DNA of 64,000 bases from Leuconostoc carnosum (GTDB lineage: Bacteria; Bacillota; Bacilli; Lactobacillales; Lactobacillaceae): assembly GCF_014207505.1 (NCBI RefSeq), contig NZ_JACHGL010000003.1, positions 1 to 64,000 on the forward strand. The letters run 5' to 3'. Positions 19,580-28,101 of the stretch are shown one piece after another. The notes beneath the pieces are model-generated. The model made no database searches and was not told where the DNA came from. It was given only the letters and a program-made list of their open reading frames with translations. A program made the translations under genes and the position numbers. How positions within the stretch are numbered: the first letter of the stretch is position 1; each line of letters starts with the position of its first letter.

Positions 19580-20956
19580 TCATTTTTTATGTGGCATACG
19601 TTTCCAAAAATCATCTTTATTCGTTTGGCGTGTCCTTGCAATGCCCATTGCATGTTCTGGCACATCATTAGTAATCGTCGAACCTGCAGCCGTAATGGAC
19701 TCAGGCGCAATATGAACAGGTGCTACCAGTTTTGTATTAGAACCAATAAATGCACGATCGCCAACCGTTGTATTTGATTTATTTACACCGTCATAATTAA
19801 CAAATATGGTACCAGCACCGATATTGACATCTTCGCCAATCGTAGCATTGCCAATATATGTCAAATGACCAGCCTTTGTATTAGCCGCTAATTTAGCCTG
19901 CTTAACCTCAACAAAATTACCAACATGAACGTAATTACCTAACTCAGCATCTGGACGTAAATGCGCAAAAGGTCCAATAGTCACATGATCGGCTACTACG
20001 GCAGCTTCCATATGTGATGATGTGATCGTTGTCATGTTACCTATAAGACTATCTGAAATTCTTGATCCTTGTGTAATCACACTATTCTCACCAATTTTAG
20101 TGTGTCCCAAAATAGTCACGCCACCTTCAACAACTGTATCTTGTCCGATCACAACATTAGCATCAATATAAGTATGTAATGGATCCAATAATTCAACACC
20201 AGCAAGCATTAACTTATGATTGATTCTTTCCCGCATCACATGATTAGCTGTTGCCAATGCTACACGGTCATTAACTCCCAAGGATTCTGTAAAATCTTGT
20301 AATGTGTGGGCACCAATTTGCTGATTTGCCTGGCGCAAAATATTCAATGTGTCTGGTAAATAGTACTCACCCTGCGCATTATCATTTTTAACTTCTGCTA
20401 AAGCCTTAAATAACAACTTATTATCAAATATATAAACCCCAGTGTTGATTTCACGAATTCTTCGTTCAGTTACACTGGCATCTTTTTGTTCTACAATTTT
20501 TAATACTGTATCATCATCTGAACGAACAATTCGACCATACCCAGTTGGATCATCAGCAATCGCTGTTAGTACAGTCACTGTATTATTTGACTTTTTGTGT
20601 TCAGCAATAAATTCTGCTAGTGTTTCAGTACGAAACATAGGTGTATCACCAGACATAATCAAGGTAACACCTTCACTATCAACTAATTGTTCTTCTGCCT
20701 GTTGAACAGCATGACCAGTTCCCAACTGTTCTGACTGAAGCACAAAATCACTGCGTTTGCCTACGTGATTTTGAACACTTTCTGCACCCACACCAATTAC
20801 AGTAATCGGTCTGCGTGTGGATAATGGTTCGACTGCATCTAATACCCAATCGATCATTGTTTTACCAGCTACCTGATGTAACACTTTAGGTGTCACTGAT
20901 TTCATACGAGAACCATGTCCCGCTGCCAATACTAAAACATTTACTTCATCAATCAT
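19580..20956 (-). CDS. glmU: Bifunctional UDP-GlcNAc pyrophosphorylase/GlcN-1-P acetyltransferase
   Basis: Makes UDP-N-acetylglucosamine for peptidoglycan and teichoic acids. The N-terminal uridyltransferase domain has the nucleotide loop LAAGHGSRMKS. The C-terminal half is a left-handed beta helix of hexapeptide repeats with the acetyltransferase residues around LTYIGNATIGEDVNIGAGT. 458 residues, normal. It starts 6 nt after purR ends, as in B. subtilis, where purR and glmU are close. GAGG lies about 11 nt before the ATG. Confidence 0.97.
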   Translation of the reverse strand: MIDEVNVLVLAAGHGSRMKSVTPKVLHQVAGKTMIDWVLDAVEPLSTRRPITVIGVGAESVQNHVGKRSDFVLQSEQLGTGHAVQQAEEQLVDSEGVTLIMSGDTPMFRTETLAEFIAEHKKSNNTVTVLTAIADDPTGYGRIVRSDDDTVLKIVEQKDASVTERRIREINTGVYIFDNKLLFKALAEVKNDNAQGEYYLPDTLNILRQANQQIGAHTLQDFTESLGVNDRVALATANHVMRERINHKLMLAGVELLDPLHTYIDANVVIGQDTVVEGGVTILGHTKIGENSVITQGSRISDSLIGNMTTITSSHMEAAVVADHVTIGPFAHLRPDAELGNYVHVGNFVEVKQAKLAANTKAGHLTYIGNATIGEDVNIGAGTIFVNYDGVNKSNTTVGDRAFIGSNTKLVAPVHIAPESITAAGSTITNDVPEHAMGIARTRQTNKDDFWKRMPHKK

Positions 20957-20962
20957 GAAAAA

Positions 20963-21796
20963 TTATGCCTCATGTTTATAAATTTCTTCTAGATAGTTTC
21001 CTGCAGTCACTAAAATTGGTTCACCATTTTTCAAATTAGTATCAACGTGCAATAGTGATGTAAACCGATCAAGTAACCTTGTTGTAGAACGTCCTTCGGC
21101 AAAAACAGCTGTTCCAACCACAGTGCCATCAAATTCACTGACCAACGTTTGCATGCCTTGTATTGTGCCGCCAGCTTTCATAAAATCATCCACAATTAAA
21201 ACACGAGAACCGGTACGTAATGAGCGTCTTGACAATTCCATTTTTTCAACACGTTTCGATGAACCCGTTAGATAATTGACCGATACAGTTGGTCCTTCCG
21301 TTACTTTGGCATCATCGCGGACAATGACAAATGGCACATTTAGCTGTTCAGCAACTGCTTGAGCTAATGGGACCCCTTTTGTGGCAGCAGTCATCACGGC
21401 ATCAATATTATCATGTAAATATTGTGTTGCAATTAAACGTCCAGCTTGGCGCAAGACATCCGGACGGCCCAATAAATCAGATAAATAAACATATCCACCA
21501 GGCAACACACGTGTTTCGTCATTAACTTCCTGACGAATTCCTTCAATAAATTCTTTAGCTTCTTCTTCTGTCATATATGGCGTAAAACGCGTACCACCTG
21601 CTGCACCTGGTACTGTTTCTAATAAACCAGTGCCACGTTCATGAAATGTACGTTTTAAAATAGATAAATCCTCAGAAATAGAAGATTTCGCTGAATCATA
21701 ACGCTTAGCGAAGTAAGACAAAGATATTAGTGTACGTGGGCGCTCAAGCATATAGCGCGCCATATCAACAAGACGATCAGAACGACGTGTTTTCAT
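20963..21796 (-). CDS. purR: Purine operon repressor PurR
   Basis: A Gram-positive PurR that binds PurBox operators and responds to PRPP. It has an N-terminal winged helix (KTRRSDRLVDMARYMLERP then SAKSSISEDLSILK) and a phosphoribosyltransferase-like domain with the PRPP loop VLIVDDFMKAGGTIQGM. 277 residues from MKTRRSDR. Paired PurBoxes lie over its promoter, suggesting self-regulation. Its AAAGGAG is separated from the ATG by a 9-bp stem. An upstream in-frame ATG would give four extra residues but lies in the stem's 3' flank. Confidence 0.93.
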   Translation of the reverse strand: MKTRRSDRLVDMARYMLERPRTLISLSYFAKRYDSAKSSISEDLSILKRTFHERGTGLLETVPGAAGGTRFTPYMTEEEAKEFIEGIRQEVNDETRVLPGGYVYLSDLLGRPDVLRQAGRLIATQYLHDNIDAVMTAATKGVPLAQAVAEQLNVPFVIVRDDAKVTEGPTVSVNYLTGSSKRVEKMELSRRSLRTGSRVLIVDDFMKAGGTIQGMQTLVSEFDGTVVGTAVFAEGRSTTRLLDRFTSLLHVDTNLKNGEPILVTAGNYLEEIYKHEA

Positions 21797-21840
21797 ATTA
21801 TATAACATGCCAAAAACATATTTAGCACGTATTCTCCTTT
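21797..21840 (-). promoter_or_regulatory. purR leader: Shine-Dalgarno, 9-bp stem, then start codon
   Basis: AAAGGAG (21834-21840) is followed by arms 21822-21830 and 21805-21813 (nine pairs, two of them G-U) with an 8-nt loop, then 8 nt to the ATG. An 11-codon GTG frame starts 5 nt after the Shine-Dalgarno and its TGA overlaps the purR ATG, so coupling to a leader peptide is the alternative. Confidence 0.5.
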
Positions 21841-21863
21841 ATAAGTAGTCATATTTAAATTTA

Positions 21864-21898
21864 ATTATAACAGTATTCGAACCTAAATGTTCGGTATT
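21864..21898 (-). promoter_or_regulatory. purR promoter with paired PurBoxes
   Basis: Extended -10 TGT-TATAAT (-10 at 21864-21869). On the minus strand AATACCGAACATT (21886-21898) matches the PurBox consensus AWWWCCGAACWWT. An inverted, slightly weaker copy (AGTATTCGAACCT) is at 21872-21884 on the plus strand. The pair spans the -35 region. Confidence 0.7.
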
Positions 21899-22689
21899 TA
21901 AGCGTTTTTTTGAAATTGCCACACAGATATTAAATAAATAATAACTTCAATAATAGCAATAAAGAAACTCGTTGGTAAATTCGTTAGATAGGCTAAAGTC
22001 AATCCAGCCCATGTACCAAACAAAGCTAAAACAATAGCTAACCCCATTAATTTGATAACCGTCGTCGTATAGTACCTTGCACTTGCAGCTGGTAGCGTAA
22101 CTAAAACAAAAATTAACAGTGAACCAACTAATTGTGATGAAATACTAACTGATAGTGCAATCATCACCAAAAAGATATAACGTACTGATTTTTGACGCCA
22201 ATTTTGCAAGAAAATACCCGTTTCATCAAAAGCTAACTGCCGTAATGATCGATAGTTAACCAATAAAACAGCCACAACAAGTATGGCTAACGCCACCAAT
22301 AGCCACAAATCGTCACGACTAATGCCCAACACTGAACCAAACAAAATACCAGTTGCAGCGGTCGTACTTGTATGCCCTAATGCTAAAAATAAAATACCCA
22401 GACCAATGGCTAATGCTGAAATAGCACTCGTCACATTATCACGTTTTGTATAACCTGACTCCAATGCCCCAATAGCGATAGAAGCACCACTAGTGGCTAT
22501 CATCATACCAAGCAGTGCTGGCCAACCAGCAAATAATCCAAATGCTGCGCCGGCAAAACCAATTTCACTCAAACTGTGCGTTAAAAAGGCGTAATTTCGG
22601 GCCACAACGAAAGTGCCAACGATACCTGCAACAATGCTAACAATCGTACCAGCTATAAACGCGTTCTGCATAAAACTATAACTAAACAT
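21898..22689 (-). CDS. Metal ABC transporter permease, ABC-3 family
   Basis: An integral membrane subunit of a zinc/manganese-type ABC importer (ZnuB/AdcB/MntB family). About 263 residues with 7-8 hydrophobic helices; the SHSLSEIGFAGAAFG-like segment (THSLSEIG) is typical of this family. It starts MFSYSFMQN, 7 nt after GAGG, and overlaps the ATPase gene by 8 bp. Third in a solute-binding protein-ATPase-permease operon. The metal cannot be deduced, especially as the partner binding protein lacks the usual metal ligands. Confidence 0.88.
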   Translation of the reverse strand: MFSYSFMQNAFIAGTIVSIVAGIVGTFVVARNYAFLTHSLSEIGFAGAAFGLFAGWPALLGMMIATSGASIAIGALESGYTKRDNVTSAISALAIGLGILFLALGHTSTTAATGILFGSVLGISRDDLWLLVALAILVVAVLLVNYRSLRQLAFDETGIFLQNWRQKSVRYIFLVMIALSVSISSQLVGSLLIFVLVTLPAASARYYTTTVIKLMGLAIVLALFGTWAGLTLAYLTNLPTSFFIAIIEVIIYLISVWQFQKNA

Positions 22690-23383
22690 GATGTACCTCG
22701 TCTTCAAAATGACTATATGTCAAACGTGTTGTCAAAGATTGTAACTGACTAGCTTCGCCTTGCGTAGCTTCCCCATTTTCAAACAATAAATAACCATCGG
22801 CAAATTCCGAAACCAATTTAAGTTCATGAGTAATAAATAAGATGGTCAAATTTTCTGTTTCTTGTAATTGTTTCACAATACGTAATAACTGTACTTTATG
22901 CTCATGATCAAGACTTGCTGTTGATTCATCTAAGATTAAAAGATCTGGATTTTGAACAAGTGCTTGCGCAACAAAGGCACGCTGCTTTTGGCCACCAGAA
23001 GCTAGGCCTAAGCGTTTATTCTGTATGTCTAATAAATCCATTCGCTTTAAGGCATCTTGAATGGCTTCTTTTTCGGAACTATTGGTCCACAAATGCCAAC
23101 CCTGATTATAGTTAAGCCCAACAAATTCTGAAACAGTGAGTGGATAATCTCGCGTAATTTCTCTAAACTGCGGTACAAAACCAATTCGTTGTGCATTAAC
23201 TTGTAAGTCACCACTAATTTGTTGATTTTGACCAATTAGTGCCTTGACGAAGCTCGTTTTCCCTGCACCATTTTCACCCAAAACAGCAAAAAAACGTCCT
23301 ATGGGCACGTCAATATTGGCGTGCGACAACACAATTTTTTCGCCGTAGCGTATGCCAAAATCTTTTGTTTTGATAATACTCAT
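22682..23383 (-). CDS. Metal ABC transporter ATPase
   Basis: The nucleotide-binding subunit of the same importer, 233 residues. Walker A is GENGAGKTSFV, the signature is LASGGQKQRAFVAQAL and Walker B is DLLILDESTASLD. The signature's first residue is alanine-flanked (LASGGQ) rather than LSGGQ. It overlaps both neighbours by 4-8 bp, so the three genes form one operon. Confidence 0.9.
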   Translation of the reverse strand: MSIIKTKDFGIRYGEKIVLSHANIDVPIGRFFAVLGENGAGKTSFVKALIGQNQQISGDLQVNAQRIGFVPQFREITRDYPLTVSEFVGLNYNQGWHLWTNSSEKEAIQDALKRMDLLDIQNKRLGLASGGQKQRAFVAQALVQNPDLLILDESTASLDHEHKVQLLRIVKQLQETENLTILFITHELKLVSEFADGYLLFENGEATQGEASQLQSLTTRLTYSHFEDEVHHV

Positions 23384-24234
23384 ACTCTACCACTTCCTAT
23401 TGTAACAGCATTTTCTAATTGTTTAACCAGCTGCAATTGCCACTGCCAGACCTTCTGATCATGCGGTAATACTTGATTAAAAGTAATTACTGGTATTTTA
23501 GCATTATCTGCTAATTTTACCAATCGCCTATCATGCTCGGTTTGATCTTGACTGGCTCTTAAAATGAACTGTATTTTGCCAGACTTGAGTTCCTTTTCAA
23601 GGTGATTAAAATCATCATCAGATAGCGATTCTAAATTAGGTACCACTGATTTATAGCCAAGTTGAGACATGAAAACTTGTTGTGCCTGATTCGTTGCTAC
23701 ATAATTAACATTCTTTTTGGTTTTTAATACTTCAATTTTATCAGCTAAAAGTTGTGTCTCTTGACTCATTTTTTCGCTATTTTTAACATAACTATTACGA
23801 TATTGTGGATCCATATCACTTAATAAATTAGTTAAGCGCGTGATTGTTTGTAAAATGACATCTGGGCTGAGCCAGTAATTTGTGTAGTTTTGATTATCTA
23901 AAACATCACTAGCAATCAAAAGTTTAGAATGTAATTTCATTTTACGCCGCTGTGTGAGTAACTGACTTTGATGACTGTCAGTGATTACTACTTCAGCTGC
24001 TTTGAAATTCTGTTTATCAGTTGTTGTCATCAGCGCCCCATTGACGACGACAACATGTCCATTCTTATAAGTAAGCGATTCAGCTATTTGTTGATAAGCA
24101 GTATTATCGGTTACAATTTTAACTGGTGTGTGTGCTGGTTGTGGCATTTCAACTGTCATTCTCATAAAAATGAGTAAAATACCGATCGGCACTAGTGCAA
24201 TTGTCAAAATAGCATAAAGAGTTTGTTTATTCAT
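23380..24234 (-). CDS. Atypical metal-type ABC solute-binding protein
   Basis: Placed first in the operon and shaped like the TroA/ZnuA/AdcA family (long helix in the middle, NYWLSPDVILQTITRLTN-like region), 284 residues. It departs from the family. An N-terminal membrane anchor (about residues 7-25) has no lipobox cysteine, and the usual metal-binding histidine before W-L-x-P is asparagine (YTNYWLSP). The ligand may therefore not be free Zn or Mn. Upstream, TGA-GATAAT ends 6 nt before the ATG with no Shine-Dalgarno: a likely leaderless mRNA. Confidence 0.7.
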   Translation of the reverse strand: MNKQTLYAILTIALVPIGILLIFMRMTVEMPQPAHTPVKIVTDNTAYQQIAESLTYKNGHVVVVNGALMTTTDKQNFKAAEVVITDSHQSQLLTQRRKMKLHSKLLIASDVLDNQNYTNYWLSPDVILQTITRLTNLLSDMDPQYRNSYVKNSEKMSQETQLLADKIEVLKTKKNVNYVATNQAQQVFMSQLGYKSVVPNLESLSDDDFNHLEKELKSGKIQFILRASQDQTEHDRRLVKLADNAKIPVITFNQVLPHDQKVWQWQLQLVKQLENAVTIGSGRV

Positions 24235-24240
24235 AAATAG

Positions 24241-24249
24241 ATTATCTCA
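24241..24249 (-). promoter_or_regulatory. Promoter abutting the solute-binding protein start
   Basis: Extended -10 TGA plus GATAAT (24241-24246), 6 nt before the ATG. TTGGGC lies 17 nt upstream as a possible -35, within the veg terminator. Confidence 0.55.
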
Positions 24250-24255
24250 TAGTCA

Positions 24256-24277
24256 CAAAAAAAGCCCAATAGGGCAA
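24256..24277 (-). terminator. Terminator after veg
   Basis: GCCC-TATT-GGGC stem followed by seven T on the minus strand. Confidence 0.7.
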
Positions 24278-24283
24278 TCTTAC

Positions 24284-24517
24284 TTAATCAGCAAAGGTAA
24301 TATCAATATTATTTGTCAATACATCAGTATAGCTATACGAAGCACGTTCAAAATTGGCGTCTTCATCTAATTCCACTACGAATAGTGAAGGAAATGTGGA
24401 ACGAAGTACACCGCTACGTTCCGTTATTTTCTTGCGACCCGCTTGTGCCACGACAGTGACTTCTTCTCCAACATGAGCATCAAGCTTGGTCTTAATGTCT
24501 TGTAAACTACTTGGCAT
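24284..24517 (-). CDS. veg: Veg family protein
   Basis: A 77-residue protein of the Veg/DUF1021 family, with the typical DIKTKLDAHVGEEVTVVAQAGRKK-like opening and GVLRSTFPSLFVVELD. In B. subtilis Veg promotes biofilm gene expression; its molecular role is unsettled. The location just downstream of rsmA matches B. subtilis. AAAGGTGG stands 7 nt before the ATG. Confidence 0.88.
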   Translation of the reverse strand: MPSSLQDIKTKLDAHVGEEVTVVAQAGRKKITERSGVLRSTFPSLFVVELDEDANFERASYSYTDVLTNNIDITFAD

Positions 24518-24620
24518 TTTTATACCACCTTTCGTGAAAAACTTATTTAATTATAACATAAATAAGCCTTAAAATCAAGGTATAGTGTATATTTAAATAA
24601 AAAAATGCAAAATTATACGG

Positions 24621-25508
24621 TTATTTGGTTAACCCTTGTGCCCTCAAAGCTAAGTATAGCGTTGTAAATTCTGCCAATTCCAAACGTTCCGCGCGAATTG
24701 CCGGTGAAATACCTGCTGATTCGAGTGCCGTTGTGATTTTTTCTTTAGTCGCAGCATCCTTACCATATGTCTGTAACATATTATTCCACAAGCTCTTACG
24801 GCGATGAGAGAAACTACCCTTAATCACACCAAATAAACGTTCTGGTTGATCCACGACAATTTCAGGTGTTAATGGCGTCAACTTGACAACAGCCGAATCA
24901 ACATTTGGTGCAGGATTAAATGATGCTGCGGCGACTTTCATTGCTAACTGTGCTTGAGCAAAATATTGTAATGTCAGCGTTAATACGCCATATTCTTTCG
25001 TTCCAGGCATTGCATTGAGGCGATCAGCCACTTCACGTTGCATCATGACGACAATATTATCCCAAGAAATATTAGCTCGTAAAAGCTGCATCAGAATGGG
25101 TGTCGTAATATAATACGGCAAATTAGCTACTACTTTAACAGTGGCATTTTGTCCAAATTCAGCAGCAATCAACTCATTCAAGTCAACTTTTAACACGTCG
25201 TTTTCAATTACTTTGACATTATCATATGGTTGTAAAGTATCTGATAATACCGCTACCATTTGTGAATCAATCTCAAGTGCAACAACTTTTTTGGCTGCAC
25301 GTGCTAACTGTTCTGTCAATGATCCAATACCCGGTCCGATTTCAAGCACAAAATCATCATTAGTAATTTCAGCTGTATCAACAATACCATGAAGTATGTT
25401 CAAATCAGTCAAAAAATTCTGACCTAATTTCTTTTTTGCATGCAACCCGTATTCATTTAAAATTGCTTGTGTCCTTATTGGATTAGCGATATCGATTACA
25501 TCTGCCAT
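24621..25508 (-). CDS. rsmA: 16S rRNA dimethyladenosine transferase KsgA
   Basis: Dimethylates the two adenines in the 3'-terminal hairpin of 16S rRNA late in 30S assembly. 295 residues. SAM motif I is VLEIGPGIGSLTEQLA and the catalytic motif is NLPYYITTPI. It directly abuts rnmV (its ATG follows the rnmV stop by 0-1 nt), in the conserved order tatD-rnmV-rsmA. GAAAGGAAATGATTAG before the ATG contains the Shine-Dalgarno. Confidence 0.96.
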   Translation of the reverse strand: MADVIDIANPIRTQAILNEYGLHAKKKLGQNFLTDLNILHGIVDTAEITNDDFVLEIGPGIGSLTEQLARAAKKVVALEIDSQMVAVLSDTLQPYDNVKVIENDVLKVDLNELIAAEFGQNATVKVVANLPYYITTPILMQLLRANISWDNIVVMMQREVADRLNAMPGTKEYGVLTLTLQYFAQAQLAMKVAAASFNPAPNVDSAVVKLTPLTPEIVVDQPERLFGVIKGSFSHRRKSLWNNMLQTYGKDAATKEKITTALESAGISPAIRAERLELAEFTTLYLALRAQGLTK

Positions 25509-26075
25509 CTAATCATTTCCTTTCAGTACGGTCAAAATTTGTAATTTAGTAATACCAAATTGTTGTGTTCGCCGCAAAAATTGCTTGCCATTGGCGTAAC
25601 CAATATGTAAAGCATCGCCAACCAATTGACGACGTTGCCGAGCATTAGCACCAGCCAACAGCCCTTGCTGCAACAAAAAAGCCTTATCAATATCGCTCAT
25701 TGCACTTTTTTTAGGGGTAACTAGCTGCGCTAACGCTGCTTGCAAATCTGCTGGTGAAGCATGTTCCACACCCAATGTCTGATGTGGATTATCCTTCGCT
25801 GCCCGACCTTGATTTTGCGTAATAAATGCTTGTTTTGCAGTTGGTACCACTTTGGTTACAAGTTCACGAATACGTTGCCCGTTAAAATCAGGATCAGTTA
25901 AAATAATTACGCCACGCGTTTTTTCAGCCAATTTAATTCGCTCTAATGCTGATGCATTAACCGCACTACCACCAGTTTCAATAGTATCTGCAACAACTGC
26001 TCGAGCTAAATTTTGTGTGTCTGAATGACCTTCAACGATGACCACTTCATTGATTTCTGGTAATAGTTTAGTCAT
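25509..26075 (-). CDS. rnmV: Ribonuclease M5
   Basis: A TOPRIM-domain nuclease that matures 5S rRNA in low-GC Gram-positives. 188 residues; the TOPRIM signature is visible as EVVIVEGHSDTQ near the N terminus and VIILTDPDFNGQRIR. It overlaps tatD by 8 bp. Confidence 0.94.
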   Translation of the reverse strand: MTKLLPEINEVVIVEGHSDTQNLARAVVADTIETGGSAVNASALERIKLAEKTRGVIILTDPDFNGQRIRELVTKVVPTAKQAFITQNQGRAAKDNPHQTLGVEHASPADLQAALAQLVTPKKSAMSDIDKAFLLQQGLLAGANARQRRQLVGDALHIGYANGKQFLRRTQQFGITKLQILTVLKGND

Positions 26076-26865
26076 GATTTAAAAATAAGCGATGCGCATT
26101 GGTGCGTGTAATATCTGACATCTCTTTAGGCGATAAATTCAACGTTTCAGCTAAAGAATCAACAACATATTTAACAAATGCAGGTTCATTATCTTTACCA
26201 CGGAATGGTGTTGGTGTTAGATATGGCGCATCCGTTTCGACCAAAAGACGTTCCAAAGGAACTGCTTGAGCTGCTTGGCGGACATCATCAGCTTTTTTAA
26301 AAGTAACAACCCCGCTAAATGAGATGTGCATGCCTAACGCTACAAATGCCAAAGCTTGCTCCGGTGTACCTGAAAAGCTGTGCATAACACCTTTATGTAC
26401 ACCACTTGCTTTCAGCATGTCATATACATCAGAAAATGCGTCACGATTATGAATAATTACTGGCAAATCATATTTTTTTGCTAAGGCCAGATGCTTTTTA
26501 AAAGCTTCTTTTTGCACATCGTGAGCTACTGTCTCCCAATAATAATCCAACCCAGTTTCACCAACACCTACAACCTTTTCTTGTTGTAACTGCATTTCTA
26601 ATTTTTCAGCCGCTGCGCTATCAAATGCCATTGTATCTTCTGGTTGAAAACCAAGTACAGCATAAATATTGTCATGTGCCTGTGCAATGGTTAAGGCACG
26701 CTCGTTAGCCAATGCATCATACCCAACAATATTCATCTCCATCACACGAAATTCATTTGCACGGCCAATATAGGCGGGCACATCATGAAAAAGTTTATCA
26801 TCATTCAAATGCGTATGTGAATCGTAGCTATCAGCTGGTGTTTTTGTTAAATCATAAATTGCCAT
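26068..26865 (-). CDS. tatD: TatD family metal-dependent hydrolase
   Basis: A TIM-barrel DNase/hydrolase of the TatD/YabD family. 265 residues with the metal site SHTHL near residue 15, VGETGLDYYW, VIIHNRDA and VETDAPYLTP. It starts the operon tatD-rnmV-rsmA. The ATG has no near Shine-Dalgarno; GGAGG lies about 70 nt upstream beyond a structured stretch. Confidence 0.92.
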   Translation of the reverse strand: MAIYDLTKTPADSYDSHTHLNDDKLFHDVPAYIGRANEFRVMEMNIVGYDALANERALTIAQAHDNIYAVLGFQPEDTMAFDSAAAEKLEMQLQQEKVVGVGETGLDYYWETVAHDVQKEAFKKHLALAKKYDLPVIIHNRDAFSDVYDMLKASGVHKGVMHSFSGTPEQALAFVALGMHISFSGVVTFKKADDVRQAAQAVPLERLLVETDAPYLTPTPFRGKDNEPAFVKYVVDSLAETLNLSPKEMSDITRTNAHRLFLNHD

Positions 26866-26938
26866 GTTATGTTTACACGTAATGCTAGATATTAGTATTT
26901 CTATGTATTAATACATCCGTAGCTTTACGCATTCCTCC
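26866..26938 (-). promoter_or_regulatory. tatD leader: Shine-Dalgarno, nested stems, then start codon
   Basis: GGAGG (26934-26938) is directly followed by arms 26929-26933 and 26881-26885 (AATGC/GCATT), enclosing a palindromic hairpin at 26903-26916 (ATGTA-TTAA-TACAT). Fifteen nucleotides follow to the ATG. The closing stem is short, so this is one of the weaker cases. Confidence 0.35.
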
Positions 26939-27030
26939 GTTTTCTTCGGTTTCATTTTTTGTTATTTAGATTATTCAATAAATACTGTTGCTTAGTAATA
27001 TAATGACAACACTTTTAAGTATAACATAAG

Positions 27031-27053
27031 AAAAAAGCCGCTTGGCGGCTTTT
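27031..27053 (-). terminator. Terminator after nusB
   Basis: AAAAGCCGC-TTG-GCGGCTTTT stem with a T-run on the minus strand, just after the nusB stop codon. Confidence 0.85.
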
Positions 27054-27059
27054 AATATA

Positions 27060-27476
27060 TCATTCAGTTGTTGATCCATCAACTAAAACAAAGTTTTTCA
27101 ACATACCGTTAACAAACTTACGATCGTCTTCGTCAGCAAAAGTTTTAGCTAAAATCAAGGCTTCATCAATCGCCACTTTATAAGGTACCAATTGATTCGT
27201 TAATTCATAAATCGCTAAACGTAAAATAACCAAATCTGCTTTGTTAATACGGTTAATTGCCCATCCATCAGCTAAATGCGCTGTAATTTGTTCATCCAAT
27301 TCAGATTTTGTACCCAACACACCATTAATTAATCGTGGTAAATAGTCATCAAAATCTTTCCCTTCTAAAACAATATCATATAAATCATCAATGTTATTGT
27401 TTTGTGGGTCTTTTTCAAGAGCAAATAAAATTTGGAACGCTGCTTGGCGTGCCTCATGCCGTGTTAAATTAGCCAT
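27060..27476 (-). CDS. nusB: Transcription antitermination factor NusB
   Basis: With NusE (S10) it binds boxA of rRNA leaders and supports antitermination. 138 residues, all-helical, with TRHEARQAAFQILFALE at the N terminus and VPYKVAIDEALILAKTFADED near the C terminus. It overlaps the Asp23 gene by 1 bp, as commonly seen in Firmicutes. Confidence 0.95.
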   Translation of the reverse strand: MANLTRHEARQAAFQILFALEKDPQNNNIDDLYDIVLEGKDFDDYLPRLINGVLGTKSELDEQITAHLADGWAINRINKADLVILRLAIYELTNQLVPYKVAIDEALILAKTFADEDDRKFVNGMLKNFVLVDGSTTE

Positions 27477-27937
27477 TAATCGACCACCTCAGTCGTTTCT
27501 GTTTTACCAAATAAGTTATTAGGGTCAATTTCACTGGGTACTTTTTCAGGAATAATGCCGCTGACGTGCACATTAGTTTGCGTAATACTAAGATCTGCTG
27601 TCGATGCAATTTGTGATCGGATCGCATTTTGAATCGCAAGCGCAACTTTAGGAACGGCTACACCGTATTGTAAAAAGACATAAGCATCAATCATCAAACC
27701 ATCTTCGGTTTGCGTCAATTCAACCCCTTTACCTCGAGCATTTGAACCAAAAGCACTAGTGAAACGATCAGATAGTTTACCACGCATTGAATAAACACCC
27801 GGCACTTCTTGTGTAGCAATTTGTGCGATCACTTCAATCACTTCTGGCGTGACTTGTGTCGTTCCCACAACCTGACTTTCTGTTGCCAAAATAATATTTT
27901 TTGTATTTTGCTTGTTATGCTTGATTTCTCTGGCCAT
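27476..27937 (-). CDS. Asp23/Gls24 family envelope stress protein
   Basis: A small protein of the alkaline-shock Asp23/YqhY family found upstream of nusB in many Firmicutes. 153 residues from MAREIKHNKQN. The family core is QVTPEVIEVIAQIATQEVPGVYSMRG. An upstream in-frame extension runs back into the efp terminator and is rejected; GAGGATGG stands before the chosen ATG. Function in this position (YqhY) is linked to fatty-acid metabolism in B. subtilis, not proven here. Confidence 0.9.
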   Translation of the reverse strand: MAREIKHNKQNTKNIILATESQVVGTTQVTPEVIEVIAQIATQEVPGVYSMRGKLSDRFTSAFGSNARGKGVELTQTEDGLMIDAYVFLQYGVAVPKVALAIQNAIRSQIASTADLSITQTNVHVSGIIPEKVPSEIDPNNLFGKTETTEVVD

Positions 27938-27965
27938 TATTCCATCCTCGAAAGTATTCTTTAGT

Positions 27966-27995
27966 AAAATAAAAAGTTCCACTGGGGAACTTTCC
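27966..27995 (-). terminator. Terminator after efp
   Basis: Arms 27973-27980 and 27986-27993 (AAAGTTCC/GGAACTTT) followed by T on the minus strand. It lies between efp and the Asp23-like gene. Confidence 0.7.
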
Positions 27996-28101
27996 ACCTA
28001 TGCTCCCCTGCCACAGAATCATGCGACATGTTGACATTTTATTTTTTTGATAATTGTTATTAAAAAATGGCATGCTCACACTTTAGGCTAGGGAATAATT
28101 A

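Noticed and set aside
26905-26955. GEMM (c-di-GMP) riboswitch-like motif in the tatD leader
   Set aside because: AAACC...GAAA...AAAGC...CGG resembles the GEMM core, but the second helix and its receptor are missing. The segment fits the SD-stem-start pattern better.
27938-27997. Upstream extension of the Asp23-like gene
   Set aside because: It runs through the efp terminator; the ATG at 27937 has a good Shine-Dalgarno.
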